Part shown: piece by piece, positions 33,756 to 44,990 of the stretch
How the letters are laid out: every line of letters starts with the position of its first letter
Position numbering within the stretch: the stretch's first letter is position 1
NCBI GenBank assembly: GCA_030765055.1
Contig: JAUKNK010000150.1
Coordinates: 67,001 to 131,000 of the forward strand
From: Mantis religiosa
Taxonomy: Eukaryota; Arthropoda; Insecta; Mantodea; Mantidae
Reading direction: 5' to 3'
DNA: 64,000 bases
Notes under the pieces: model-generated
What the model saw: the letters and a program-made list of their open reading frames with translations, nothing else
Told to the model about the DNA's origin: nothing
The model's database searches: none
Program-made: the position numbers and the translations under genes

Positions 33756-33768
33756 TGAAGAGGGGCAT
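33756..33768 (+). promoter_or_regulatory. Polypurine tract
   Basis: GAAGAGGGGC lies just before the 3' LTR, the expected primer site for plus-strand synthesis. Confidence 0.8.
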
Positions 33769-33769
33769 C

Positions 33770-34668
33770 TGAAACAGTTATTTTATGTTGTCCCCAAAGA
33801 GTTTCAAATATTGTATTATGTGAGGTTAAGTAGAGTGAGTCATGCACAGAGAAGCTATGTAAGTGGAAATGACGTCACAAAAGTGTTGAATAACAAACTT
33901 ATTTGGGATTGGTGTGACGCGTATATCGTAAAACGTGGACCAATCAGATATAAAAGATTTTACGTTGCCATGGAGGATATTCAATATTCCTCTAGGGGGG
34001 TCGAACTATTAGCGAAATGCTAATGTGTAGAAGAAGATGAACTGGTTATTCTTCTCCTAACAGTCACCGTGAACGGATGTAAAATTCTCTTCTTAAACGC
34101 CGTTGTGTGCGGAAGAATATAAGTCTATTCTCATAACAATCATCGAGTATAACTAGATAATCTTTACATTAAATATCATCGCTAGAAGACACACAATTTA
34201 ATTATTATACACGGTAGTGAACAACCGTATAAAACTTTTGATTCTTGCACGCATCCAGATATAAACGCGTCACATCAAGTGAATCTTGTGTAAGAATAGT
34301 GTTATAAATGTTGTATCATACATTTTGTTCGAACTGGTGTTGATTGAAGTAAGGAAATAAAAGTTTCTACATTATTTAATACAGAGAAAAATGATTACTC
34401 ATTTTACGTAAAATTTCCTTCCGCCGTACCACCCCTGTAAAAGAAGATATCTTGCTCAACCGACTGAAGTCACGCCGAGGTAAGCTGGGACTTCAAGAAC
34501 CATCTATTCCATCCACCAAAATGTCGCCACATCGAGGGATATAATTACTCCATCACCCATTGGCGTTGGGAATCTACCCAAACCACTTCAACCCTGTTCC
34601 AAATGGTCACCTCAACGAAGGGCATAATTCGTCATCCATCAATACGATTCGACACAAACCCTGTAACA
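33770..34668 (+). repeat. 3' LTR
   Basis: 899 bp. The differences I found from the 5' LTR are one G for A near 34563 and one A for G near 34619, about 0.2%. Confidence 0.96.
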
Positions 34669-34672
34669 ACGC

Positions 34673-36654
34673 ACACGCTTGACAGTAAAATTACTGTACT
34701 ATCATTATGCATCTATGCCATATATCTCGTTAAATTTTCACATTTTTTAAAACTTTTTAGTTTTTTTTTGAAAAATATGAAACTGCTAAAAAGAATTGCT
34801 TGGTAAAAATAAACAACCTGATATGTTGCCTTCACATACTTTCCTTGCTTTTGCATAAAGTATTCCTACAAGCACTTATTCCTCAATCGATTCTTTTCTG
34901 TAGGTACACAGAGAAGATGTGAATACAGATTGCATGAAGTACCAGTTATTTTAAATGCACAATTCTTCGCTACGCGATGGCTGAAAAGTTCATTCCCTGT
35001 GCCTTACCAAGGTATAAAGTAAGGAATAGTAGCTTTCTATTTGAAAAAGTGTAAATAATTATGAAATTCAGACATATAACAAGGAATATTTCCTAAATAG
35101 TTCTTTCCACAAAAATGTAGTTCATAATAGCTGCGTGTTTAGTGCTCAAAGTTTGTTGAGTTCATTTAAAATGTTTTCTATCCCATAAGATTTAACAGAT
35201 ATAAAAAGTTCATCTAGAATGGAGATGGCTCCTAATGACGTTTACTTCACTTGTCACAAAAATATTTTACACATATACTCTTTTAATTAAAGTGGTTCCA
35301 TTTTTTAGAAAACCAGAATGAAAAATAAAAGTTCACTATAAATCACAGTCTGAGGTGAGGATCTTAGAAATCTTCGTGCTACATTTGCTTGGTTCATACT
35401 CAAAAATCCAGCTGAATCAGTAACTTTTAGTACACACTAAAATGTTCCACTCATAGTAATTAACTAAGGACATTAAGCTGTCCTGTGTGAAGGAAGTGAA
35501 CTAAACTTTGCATTTGAATATATTTTAGCTAAAACTATAGTTTTAGTTCCGATATTGTAATAAAATATATCACAGCCTTCTAGCATTTATAACTTTTGGT
35601 GAATGGCGGATATAAAATGTGATCGTTTTCAGCAGTTAATTATTATTTAGGTATTGTTTTAGAATAAGGAGGGCTTACAACTCTAAGATTTAAAGTGAAA
35701 CACAGTCATTTTAAATGTTTTAAAAATATATAATATTACATTAAAACAGAATATAGATTAGATTAGATTAGACTGATTTGCGTTCAGTATGTTCACTTGT
35801 AGCCAGAAAAGGCTGTGTACATTGAACTTGTCCAGATGTATAAATTTTAATAGCATATATATGTACAAAAGTTAACATAAGACACATATTATAGTATACA
35901 GGCAATATGAACAACATTATGGAAAACAAAGAAGGTTTATTTATATGATACAAAACCAAAAACTTTTTAACTCAGCTTTCACTTGTCTTATGCCAGTATG
36001 TCTCAACATTTTTGCAATAGATACCATTCTTGTTATTTCTTAAATACATATACATTAAAAATAAACTTTCAACATGCATCAAAGATTTATTGGTAATGAT
36101 TTGTCATTGGAAAAGTTAGATACTACTTATAGAGCTACAGAAGCATTATCAGGATAATTTGTCATTCAGATAATTATAAACAGAATAAAAAGGTTTTGAG
36201 GAGAGGTACTCTAACAGCATTTTAAAAGCACTGAAATAATTAATTTTTTCTTTAAGAACTTTAGGAAGTGCGCCAAATATTTGTATACTTAAATGGAATA
36301 TTATGTGTTAGATAGTTGATGTTAGTTGATAATTAGCTAATATTAGATTGTTGAATGCAATGTGATAGAAAATGTTATTTTGAAGCTTCCTATCCCTTAA
36401 AATTAAACTGAAACATTTTACTGACATTGCTCTTGCTTGCTTTTTAAGCAGACACAGGTTTGTATAGTTTTATAAGTCGAGCTATCAAATTCCTCATTAG
36501 TCAAGCAGTGTATTGATATTTAGTGAATAAAGTGCTTAAACTGATGCTGGAATAACGGTCAATATGTCTGACCAGTCATAAAGAAACTTTAGAAAAATTG
36601 AAGAAACAAAAGTTAACGAGGAAAAATGTTACACTAAGGTAGTCATAACATTGC
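34673..36654. other. Right-arm sequence without recognised genes
   Basis: Mirror of 11946-14092, AT-rich, with the TAATC-like tail repeat at 35755-35775. Confidence 0.5.
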
Positions 36655-37195
36655 TATTCACTTATTTCAGTTAATTGATGGAAATTAATCATTTCTCCAC
36701 ACTAGCCGTATATAGGCTAAGATTTTTAATAGATAGAGTCAACATGAAAAATTCAATGCCATGGCCGGAATTTGAACCACAGATCTCCTGGTTAAGACCG
36801 ACTGGGCGGAAACTAGGAGATCCGTGGTTCAAATCCCGGCCATGGCATTGAATTTTTCATCTTGACTCTACCAATTAAAAATCTTGGCCTATACACGGCT
36901 AATGTTTAGAAATGATTAATTTCCATCAGTTAACTAAAATAATAAGAGTTAAATGATGAAGCCTGGGACTTCAGTACTTACGATAGTAAGTCGCCACAAA
37001 CGGTGTATCTCGGATGCGAGAGCCCCTAGTGGTCTCCCGGGGAAATATATGAGTTAAACGGAGAATTTAATGTCAGGACGGCACGTTGGCCATGGTAGCT
37101 CAAAGGTTAAGAGCGACTGGACAGAAACCAGGAGATCCGTGTTTCAAATCCCGGCCATGGCATTCAATTTTTCATGTTGACTCTATCTATTGCTA
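36655..37195. repeat. Fold-back repeat with tRNA-like modules (copy 3)
   Basis: Mirror of 11430-11945. The hairpin part (36660-36945) shows two head-to-head modules, 'CCATGGCCGGAATTTGAACC' and its inverse, bracketed by 'GTTAATTGATGGAAATTAAT' and its inverse. A full module in plus orientation is at 37088-37162, with acceptor stem CCATGG/CCATGG and 'GTTTCAAATCCCGG'. Confidence 0.78.
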
Positions 37196-37744
37196 TTCAC
37201 GTTTCTACAAACCTTCTATTTCCTTCTCCGTCTATTTATTTAGTCTTTACATTATTTCCATTATCTATGGAAAAAACGGTAGCAGATTCAGAATTACCAT
37301 CTGTTCGTATTTTCATGCCTTCTAATATTTTGAAATTAAATAGAAATTTTAAGTACTGATATTTATCCTACCCACTGAGGAAAATTAAGAGAAGGTCAGA
37401 AGGTGTACGCACGTGATTTACACTCGGGACCTTCGGATTTCGGGCCACCGACGTAATCCCTGAGACATGACTATCGGAATCTACTAAATAGAGCTAAGCA
37501 TCCGCTACGCATTACAATCCGCTATACATTTTATTATAGGTGTTAGAAAAGTAAGGTTAAGCTAAGCCGATGGTCATTGCGGAGTGCGGAGTAATACTTT
37601 AACAGCGAATAGATTATAGTACATGAAATGATATATTCAAAAGCTTACACTGCTTATATATATTTTCTTTCTTATATAACCGATTTTTCATTATTTCCGT
37701 TTACTTTCTTATCTGTTTTCCTATTTTCACAAATATTCATTATA

Positions 37745-37855
37745 CACATAAACACATGTCCAAGGCGGGACTCGAACCCGCGACCCTCTACGCGGCGGAA
37801 CGCTGAAGACATACGCTTTAGCGACCATGGCTACAAGGGCCGGCTCGCTTGCAAA
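37745..37855 (-). repeat. tRNA-like SINE fragment, family D (right arm)
   Basis: Mirror of 10775-10885. On the minus strand: 'GTAGCCATGGTCGCTAAAGC' and 'CGCGGGTTCGAGTCCCGCC', then 'TTGGACATGTGTTTATGTG'. The B-box is better kept here than on the left. Confidence 0.65.
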
Positions 37856-38107
37856 GGTTGAAAACATAAGAACGGCAATTAAATTGTTAACCAGGGCCAT
37901 AATTTACCTCCATATTTTATATTATCTGCTAAATGATTTTAACCAGTTTATATATAAACGCTTTGTAAAATATAAGCAAAGTCTCGATATAAAGAGACAA
38001 TGCAGATATAACTGTACACAAATTGATAATACATGAATATTGTTTTCAGCACAAACTCTCACGGATACAATGTGTACTTTGCCTGTAGTATATAAGAGAA
38101 CTTAGCG

Positions 38108-38985
38108 AGATCTGTTGAACGGGATCAACGTCTTAATGGCAGATTTCCCCACAGAACCACGAGTCGAAATGGCACAATACGCTGACGACGTGTTTCTGTT
38201 CTGCAAGGACAAACACATTCTCAGAGCCTTCAACCCCATTCAAAGACATCTCCGCCTAACACAACAGTGGTGCCGGCGTTGGCGGATGTCCGTAAATCCG
38301 GACAAAAGCCACACCATACTTTTTACAAAGCGCCACACCCCCGCAGACTGCCCCAACTTCAGCTACCGAGGTCGAAGGATAGAGTAGTCTAACTCTGTCC
38401 AGTACCTTGGAGTCAACTTGGATAGTGGTTTAACTTTTCGCCGGCACATCAGGGACCTTTCGGCAAAGGTACAGGGAGCAATTGCTTCCCTGTACCCAAT
38501 GCTGGGGTCTACCTCGATGCCAGTCCGCATGAAGTTGTACCTCTTCCGAGCGCTGGTAATCCCGGTGATGCTATATGCCTGCGAGATCTGGTGCATGGCA
38601 GCAGACAGCTGTTTAGCATGGCTTCAACGTGCACAGAATAAAGGACTGCGGTCTATTTATTCTGTGGGACGTTATTTCCCTACCAGGTTGCTCCACGAAG
38701 CATCGGGTCTTCCATATGTGGAGGATGAAATCAGGCGCCGGGCTTCAAAATTATACGCAAGTTTACCATCTCACAGAAGCGCCCTTGTCAGATCACTGGG
38801 AAATTATGACCCCACTAGACGCCGATCTAGACTGCATCGGGTCCCCCGTATGGCATGCGGGCACCCTAGATAACACAGGAGCTGAACCTATCAGCAGCTA
38901 AAGCTGAGCTCCTCATAATTCTTCCAAGCTGTTTGGCATCTAAATTTCTCCCCAACTAAATTACAAAATATATAAAACAAAACAA
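38108..38985 (+). pseudogene. Jockey-type LINE RT fragment, right arm only
   Basis: Two reading frames, 38115-38387 and 38418-38873, joined by a stop (TAG at about 38385). The first holds the catalytic block 'MAQYADDVFLFCKDKH' and 'WRRWRMSVNPDKSHTILF'-like sequence; the second begins near 'VQYLGVNLDSGLTFRRHI' and runs through 'LYLFRALVIPVMLYACEIWC' to 'LHRVPRMACGHPR'. This is the RT palm end and C-terminal part of a Jockey-type LINE, which copies its RNA at the target site. The 5' end is truncated; the 3' end runs to the 'TATAAAACAAAACAAAATGG' tail near 38985. It is absent from the left arm. Confidence 0.88.
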
Positions 38986-39604
38986 AATGGGTGCTAAGTA
39001 CTGCATCCTCTCTTTCAACCCGAAGGTACTCTGGTAACCTCAAAATTAACTCCCAATCAAAAACCTACATCACCTTCATCCTACATCTTTCAATAATAAT
39101 CCTACCTGCGGTAAAACCCTTAATGGGTGGGCACGCAGCAAAAACCTTCTGGCTGTATACAGCCAGCCAGCACGAGCGAGCGAGCTGTTGAACGGGAGGT
39201 CCGAGGCTACAGCCGCATTACCTGCAGACACGTGCTGCAATTTGTATATAGTCATTGAGTGATTGAATGTGTGAGTGAGTAAGCGTAAATGAGCCTCAAC
39301 TTGGGTCAAGTGGCCCAAGTTCCCGGCATGTAGTGACCATGACTTCCTTTTGTGTCAAAATAGACTTTTTTTCCTTCAAAATGCAGACATTTGTCGTAGG
39401 TGCAGTAAGCTCAAATGATAGATTTTTGTGATGCATAGAGTTATGTGATGGTTTTGAAATTCTTATCTCTGCATGGCTATGAAATAAATAAATAGTGTAT
39501 CACCAACCTGAAAAAAAAAACAGAAAGAAAGATTTGAATGTTGCATTCATATGCGTTTTTCTACCTGGGGTAGTTTTATTCTCCACGGTGATCACTTTTT
39601 TATT
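38986..39604. other. Right-arm-only sequence, unassigned
   Basis: Up to 39612 it has no left-arm counterpart. It contains short GAGT/GCGA repeats (39165-39285) and a block near 39430-39490 similar to one near 18130. No gene. Confidence 0.45.
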
Positions 39605-39873
39605 ACTTGTTCCATTTATACCACGCCTTTAACTCCAATGGTCATATCGACGGCCGTTCTCGTTCGGAACATATCGAAGGCGTTAACGCGTATTCATTGG
39701 ATTTTAATCATCACGCAAACATTCACACTCTCATTCATACTTCCAGACTCTGGGGAAGATGGGGAATTATCTTCGTTGGAGAAAACTCTGCACCCCCACC
39801 GCCGGGAATCGAACCCGGGACCCCTAACACGGCATTCACGTGCTCTACCGACTGAGTTACAGGTCCAGCCAGT
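39605..39873 (-). mobile_element. SINE family C (right arm)
   Basis: Mirror of 9605-9858, better preserved. On the minus strand: 'CTGTAACTCAGTCGGTAGAG', B-box 'GGGTTCGATTCCCGGC', body 'GGGGGTGCAGAGTTTTCTCC' and tail 'CCATTGGAGTTAAAGGCG'. Confidence 0.87.
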
Positions 39874-40490
39874 TTTCATTTTTATTCGTCATTTGCCGCC
39901 TTCCGATTGAGCAAGAATTACGTCATAGTTAACTAATGAGTCTGTCTTGAAATCATAGTGCCCTACGGAGAAGAAGTGGCAATTTTTGCAGAACAGTTCG
40001 CAAATTACAGCACTCTTCAGTGTGGCTGCTCTGATAACTAATACAACCAGCCTCCCCTGATTATGTACACAGACCACCGCGTCTTCATGCTTGAATGTTA
40101 CTTTCGTACCTTAATTAAAATTGGTGCGACATATAAATATAATTTAAACCGCTGCATAGAGTAGTTTATGCAACGTTATCTGGCATTCAGACAAGTCCCT
40201 CGCAGCGTAATGTTGTCAAGTGTCCAGGTAGTGTCTAATTGACATACTTTTGTTTGCAACATAGTCTTACATTTTATCAGAATACGATATAATTTTTTGT
40301 GATTTTCTCGCATAATTAAAGTGTCTATTTATGTTAGCATCCTTATGGCTTTTAAAACCAATAGGTGCATCAAACATTTCCAAGATACAGGATCAGTTAC
40401 TCGCAGAAAGACACTGGACGCTATTAAGTGACTGGTTCCAATCTAGAAGCAATAAATAATGTTATGACAGAAAAGCGTCAGCTCGTCTCG
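39874..40490. other. Right-arm sequence between two SINEs
   Basis: Mirror of 9001-9604. Short ORFs in both arms (9097-9333; 9400-9588 and 39889-40077) keep similar but drifting translations. I do not recognise them. Confidence 0.4.
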
Positions 40491-40716
40491 GTAGCGTATG
40501 TGGTAGCGTGTTTGCCTCACGTTCAAGAGGTCCTGAGTTCGAATCTAGGTTAGGGTGAGTTACTTGGATAAGGTTGTTTCGGGGCTTTCCCTTATCCTAA
40601 AAGACGAATTTCGTGTAGCTCAAAGCTCTATGGACCCCGAACTCATTTGAGCATTTTTTCACCCATTTCGTTCATAGTCCGGTGTGACTTAAAGCTGGGG
40701 GAATTAAATTACAAAA
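40491..40716 (+). mobile_element. SINE family A (right arm)
   Basis: Mirror of 8766-9000: 'CTCGTCTCGGTAGCGTATGT', B-box 'GAGTTCGAATCTAGG', tail 'GGAATTAAATTACAAAA'. Confidence 0.88.
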
Positions 40717-42275
40717 GGCGTCAAGCATACCTTTTAGGAAATACAGGAAAATTGACAAATGTTGAAGAAACAGCAGGTGTATACCATCGGGACCGGAAGT
40801 TGAAGGCCTAGAAGAGTCCAGAGGGAACTCCAATTCACGAAAAGCGAAGGGACTGTTATAGTCCTCGTTGGAACCAAAGTGGAAAGACCACTCTTGGGCT
40901 TCCGCCGTGGCCTTCTGGGGAGGAAAGGCTGTATCGTAATAGGCAGAGCTGGAAATCGCTTCGAAAGATTTGCCAAAGGTGGCGGCTATAACTTGCGGCT
41001 CAACATGGACCTCCTTGGCAGCTCTAAGACCTGGTATAGGAAGCCGCTGAGGAACTCCGGCTACGCGCCTTGGTTTATCCCACATTACAGATTGTGGGGT
41101 GTAACAGTGAAAGCAGTCCACATAGCGTCTTCATGAGGTCCTCTTACCAATGCGGATAACACGACGTGCCCTATCACGTAGTGCCTTATAGGTGACTAAG
41201 CTCTCCAAAGTCGTGTGGTGTTTAAACATTTGAAGAGCGCGTCTTCGCTCAAGAATTGCTTGCGCGCATTCGTCCGTCCACCTAGGCACTAGAGTACACC
41301 TGCTAGTAGGCGATGAACAAGGAATAGAACGTTCACCGATGTAAGGTGGTCCACCATCTCGTCAACGGTGGAAAAGGCACAGTAAGAGAACTGCGCAAGA
41401 TTGGAATAAAGCTTCCAATCGGCCTTAGCAAACTGCCATATAGAGGGTCGTGTTGAGGGCACAACAGAAGACAGTAGTGTAATCTGACATGAAAAATGAT
41501 CACTAGAGTGGTGGGCAAGCTGTGCAGAACAAAAACATTAATTCCAAATGTGAAAGGCTGCCTTTTAGGTCAGAAATAAGGGTAGGTTCAGCGGTGCTCA
41601 AAAGGGAGAATTGTAGGCGGTCGAGAAGGTCTGCAGGAAGATCTCCCTTTGGCCAGGACCGAGAAGAGCCCCAAAACGGGTGATGGGCGTTCAAGTCCCC
41701 TACCAGGATATATGGTGTAGGGAGCTGTGACACAAAGTTCAGGATGTCACCTTCAGCTAAGGAAGAGGGTGGAGGTACTTAAAGAGTAAAAATGGAAAAC
41801 CGGAACAAGGGCGAGAAAGTTCAACAACAGCCTGCAACGAAGTGATAAGCGCAACAGGACAGAAGCACACATTGTTACGAAGGAAAATGAGGACACCACC
41901 ATGAGCTGCACTGGCCTTCACCGGTGCAAGATCGAAGCGCACCGCAGAGTAGTTGCGGATAACAAAAGTGTCCTTAGGGCATAGTTTAGTCTCCTGCAGA
42001 CAGACAAGAGGGTGTGTGACCGAAGTAAACGGTCCAGTTCCAGCCTCTGAGCACGGAGTCAATGTATGTTCCAATGTAAGAGTGCCATTTGGAGAGTGAG
42101 CAGTACGTCGGAGAGCACAATGAACCGTAAGTAGGAGCAAAACAATTACTATCTGGGTGGTTTCCCCCGGTTCAGCTTGAGCTTTTTCTTACGCGTCGGG
42201 CTGCGGGTGGGATGGGGGCGGCCCGCCACCTCAACCCCATCCGCAGTCCCATCGCTACTAGCGGACTCAGAACAT
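40717..42275 (-). pseudogene. Jockey-type LINE: ORF1 end, endonuclease and RT start
   Basis: Read on the minus strand from 42275: the last part of ORF1 ends in a Lys/Arg-rich stretch 'RSPTRKKKLKLNRGKPPR' and a TAG near 42150. ORF2 then begins; 'LVCLQETKLCPKD' (Glu of the AP-like endonuclease) lies near 42000, 'ILVGDLNAHHPFWGSS' near 41700 and 'SDHFSCQ' near 41480. 'RLPIPGLRAAKE' (41050) leads into the pre-RT region and 'SGPDGIHLLF' at 40800. There are several stops and frameshifts. Only the segment 40717-41050 is shared with the left arm; the endonuclease is missing there. The RT is cut by the SINE at 40716. Confidence 0.88.
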
Positions 42276-43019
42276 GTGGTGCAGATGTGATTCATGTGAT
42301 TCATTGATAAATTCGAGACTCTTCCAGAATAATAAAGAAACCGAATATTCTATCACATTCCAGAAGCGTAACTTAATCTACGCCGGCAATTCCTTTATCA
42401 CAGCTATGTTCCTTTGCCGGCTCTTTGTGTACCCTAGCCGCGCTATTGTTAACTGCTTATGCAAGCTCCTTATTACCGTGAAACGTTATCCGCCGTCTAT
42501 AATCTATTTACGCCGAAACTGTTTACGCCTCTTACCGCGACAATACATATGGCTAATATTTTAAGAATTGTTCCATATGGGATTGCTTTGTATTTGAAAA
42601 TACAAACTAATAAAAAGGCATATCTCAGAAATGGTTATCCCCATAAAAATTAAATTGATATAAACTGTACAGCTTTAACCAGACCTATATTTTTTGTAAG
42701 TAAGATTTTATCTATCTCTTACGCTTTACCAGTTAACTTAACGTAACAATGTAAAGTGACCCCTTGCGTAGTAGCCCGTAAGCAACCAAGCCTGGGAACC
42801 CGACTGCCGGTCTCACGTCCACTTCCACAAGGCACAGGTGGGTGATCATCCGACCTATACAGGAAGGAGATGTGGTCAGTATCACTCACCTCCAGCTTTC
42901 TAGAGCAGGGTTCTCTACCTACTATAGCTCCTCAATTTCCTCACGATGCTTAGTGGGCACCAGTCCTACACCTGGGACTTAAAATCCTCATCAGTTAACC
43001 AGTTATCTTCTTCTTCTTC
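42276..43019. other. No recognised gene
   Basis: Sequence beyond the inverted repeat. 42710-43010 has higher GC content and may be the 3' untranslated tail of the LINE to its right, but no motif shows this. Confidence 0.4.
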
Positions 43020-43895
43020 ACTTCATGGCATAGGCAATCAAGTGCCTGTTCCGCCTTCGAAGTCCTCCAGCCATCGTTTCCTGTGTCTGCCCACCGATCT
43101 CCTACGTTTAGCATGACACTGTAATATTTGTTTTGTAAGTCTATTATCTGGCATTCTTTCAACATGTTCCTTCCATTTTTGTTTGGGATCTTTTAACCTA
43201 TCATTCATACTAAACATGTCCACTTCTTCTCTTATATTTTCATTTCTTATTAAGTCCCTCTTCGTGCATCCTTTCACGCTTCTCAAGAATTTCATTTCTT
43301 AAGCCTGTATGTTTCTCTGTTGCTTTTTAGTTAACGTCCAGGTCTCACTTCCGTATGTCAGTATAGGTACAGCCATAACTTCGTAGAACTTTAATTTTGT
43401 TTCTTTAAGTATTTTGTTTCTAAATGTTCTATTTATTGTTCCACACAGTCTTTGAAATTTGCATATTTTATTGAAGACATCATATTCCTTGTCATAACTA
43501 AAATCAGTTCCCAAGTAGTTAAAATGGCTTACCTGTCCAACGCAACGATTATTTATAACTATTTTTGTTCTAATGGGCTCTTTCCCAATGAATGCCATTA
43601 CCTTTGATTTTATAAAAGAAATTTTCATATTATATTGCTTACAAAGTTCACTTAGTTTAAAAATAGATTTTTGCAGGGAAGACCCGCTATTTTGTATAAT
43701 AACTAAGTCGTCAGAAAGCAATAAAATATTTTAAAAGATTTTATTTGAAATTTTAAAACCTATATTCACTAGCTGCTTCCATTTGTACACTAGTTCGTCA
43801 ATATAAATACTAAAAGGAATAGGTGTTAAAGTACACCCTTGTCTGACACCCTGATTAGTAAGAATTTTTTTAGAAATTTCACCATTGTTCCTTAC
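43020..43895 (-). pseudogene. RTE-like LINE RT fragment
   Basis: On the minus strand: 'NQGVRQGCTLTPIPFSIYID' (43870-43810), then a broken catalytic block 'LLSDDLVIIQNS' (expected ADD, here SDD), 'NYLGTDFSYDKEYDV', 'VMAVPILTYGSETWTL', and in a second frame 'MKFLRSVKGCTKRDLIRNEN' with 'KWKEHVERMPDNRLTKQ' and 'GRHRKRWLEDFE'. This is the RT palm and C-terminal region of a LINE type abundant in insects. It is 5'-truncated and carries at least two frame breaks. Confidence 0.88.
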
Positions 43896-43984
43896 CAGTT
43901 AGTAAAAGTAATCCAGAACGTACATAACTTCTGAGGATATTACCAGAAATTTCAAAGTAAGGTAAAGGGAGGTTTTTATCATGA

Positions 43985-44170
43985 CATAGGCAATTTCGTG
44001 ATACTTTTTCGAAGGGAGGTCACAGACAAACCAGTTGGTGTTAGCTCGCCTGCCGATAGCTCCTGAGCTCCAGGAAGAAATAGGTAAACTACCAACAGTG
44101 AAATACGAGTTAACACCAACTGGTTTTTCTGTGACTTCCCTTCGAAAAAATATCACGAAATTGCCTGTTA
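43985..44170. mobile_element. Small hairpin MITE
   Basis: About 62-bp inverted ends (TAGGCAATTTCGTGATACTT ... and its inverse ending near 44168), with three or so mismatches, around a loop of about 55 bp. No ORF beyond shadows. It lies between two LINE remnants. Confidence 0.8.
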
Positions 44171-44229
44171 CGAAAATTTCTCCCTTTACTCAATGCAATT
44201 GATTTATTATGTGTATATCCTAAATATAT

Positions 44230-44990
44230 AGTGTTTTAATCAAACTCTTTGAAGGCCTATTATCAAAAAAGTTATAATATTCGAATTTTTTCACAGAGTG
44301 AAGCAGTGGAGTGGTGCCACTGTAATAACTATAGTGCATGTATATACAGTGATTCCCAGGCTTCTCTCAGTGTTATCAGAGATAAATACAGTACATATTC
44401 ACTTGCTACCAAAATAAGGAACGATATTATAAAAAACACCAATCACGTGTGTATCACATGGGTTAGAGGCTATATGGGTATCCATGGCAATGAAAGGGCA
44501 GATGAAATTGCCAAGCGTTACGGATTATCCCAAAAGGAATTTAGTTTTAAACAGTCTACAATCACATTTGTTAAAAAAACCACTAAAAATAAATTTCTGA
44601 AATGCGGAACAGCATTTAGATAAGTAGGATAAAGGAAAGCTTACTCGAAATTTATTTTTCCTACTCTTATTGGCCGTGTAAACTGCAGGTACCTTTCACC
44701 TAATTTTATTTTGACCCAATTTGCTACCAGATATGGGAAATTGGAAACTTACTTTTGAAAATTCCATATAGACTCTCCTGATTGATAACTATGTAAATGT
44801 GAAAGTGTTCAACACTTAATATTTAGATGTGATCTTCATTCCAAAAAGAGATATATTCTTATTCAACAGCTTTCATGTTGTAATACAGATCTTCGAATAC
44901 AGTTGATTAATGTATTCTTTAAAAAAGTTGCACTTCAGCTTTTGAGTAACTTATTGGCCAAAATTTCAAAACGATATAACTATTAACATG
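44230..44990 (+). pseudogene. LINE fragment with RNase H domain (I-type)
   Basis: The frame 44249-44623 contains 'ACIYSDSQASLSVI' (RNase H Asp) and 'WVRGYMGIHGNERADEIAKR' (the GHxGxxGNExAD motif with Tyr for His). Downstream, with breaks, 'CKCESVQHLIFRCDLHS' near 44800 looks like the Cys/His motif at the C-terminus of I/R1-type LINE ORF2. No RT is visible upstream. RNase H removes RNA from the RNA:DNA hybrid during target-primed copying. Confidence 0.8.

Larger units (their letters stand above)
26898..34668 (+). mobile_element. Nearly complete Ty3/Gypsy-type LTR retrotransposon
   Basis: 7771 bp: LTR 26898-27796, PBS at 27799, gag 27972-30089, pol in two pieces 30086-33623, a purine-rich tract at 33756-33765, LTR 33770-34668. 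A 4-bp duplication ACGC flanks it (26894-26897 and 34669-34672). Pol order is protease, RT, RNase H, integrase, the Ty3/Gypsy order; no env-like ORF follows pol. The two LTRs are of equal length and I found only two differences, so insertion is recent. It lies inside the right arm's microsatellite and has no counterpart in the left arm. Confidence 0.96.
22041..41050 (-). repeat. Right arm of the giant inverted repeat
   Basis: Reverse complement of 8429-19070, enlarged by right-only insertions: SINE B at 26331-26574, the Gypsy-type element at 26898-34668 (plus its 4-bp duplication), and 38106-39612 (LINE fragment plus unassigned sequence). Without these it is of nearly the same length as the left arm. 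All shared insertions lie in mirrored order and orientation. Confidence 0.93.

Noticed and set aside
8429..41050. CRISPR array, integron or virus genome as explanation of the repeat
   Set aside because: Repeats are long and inverted, with no spacer array, capsid, polymerase or integrase genes other than retroelement ones.
42276..42660. Continuation of the right arm beyond the LINE
   Set aside because: No inverse match to 6690-7656 or anything left of it was found by eye.
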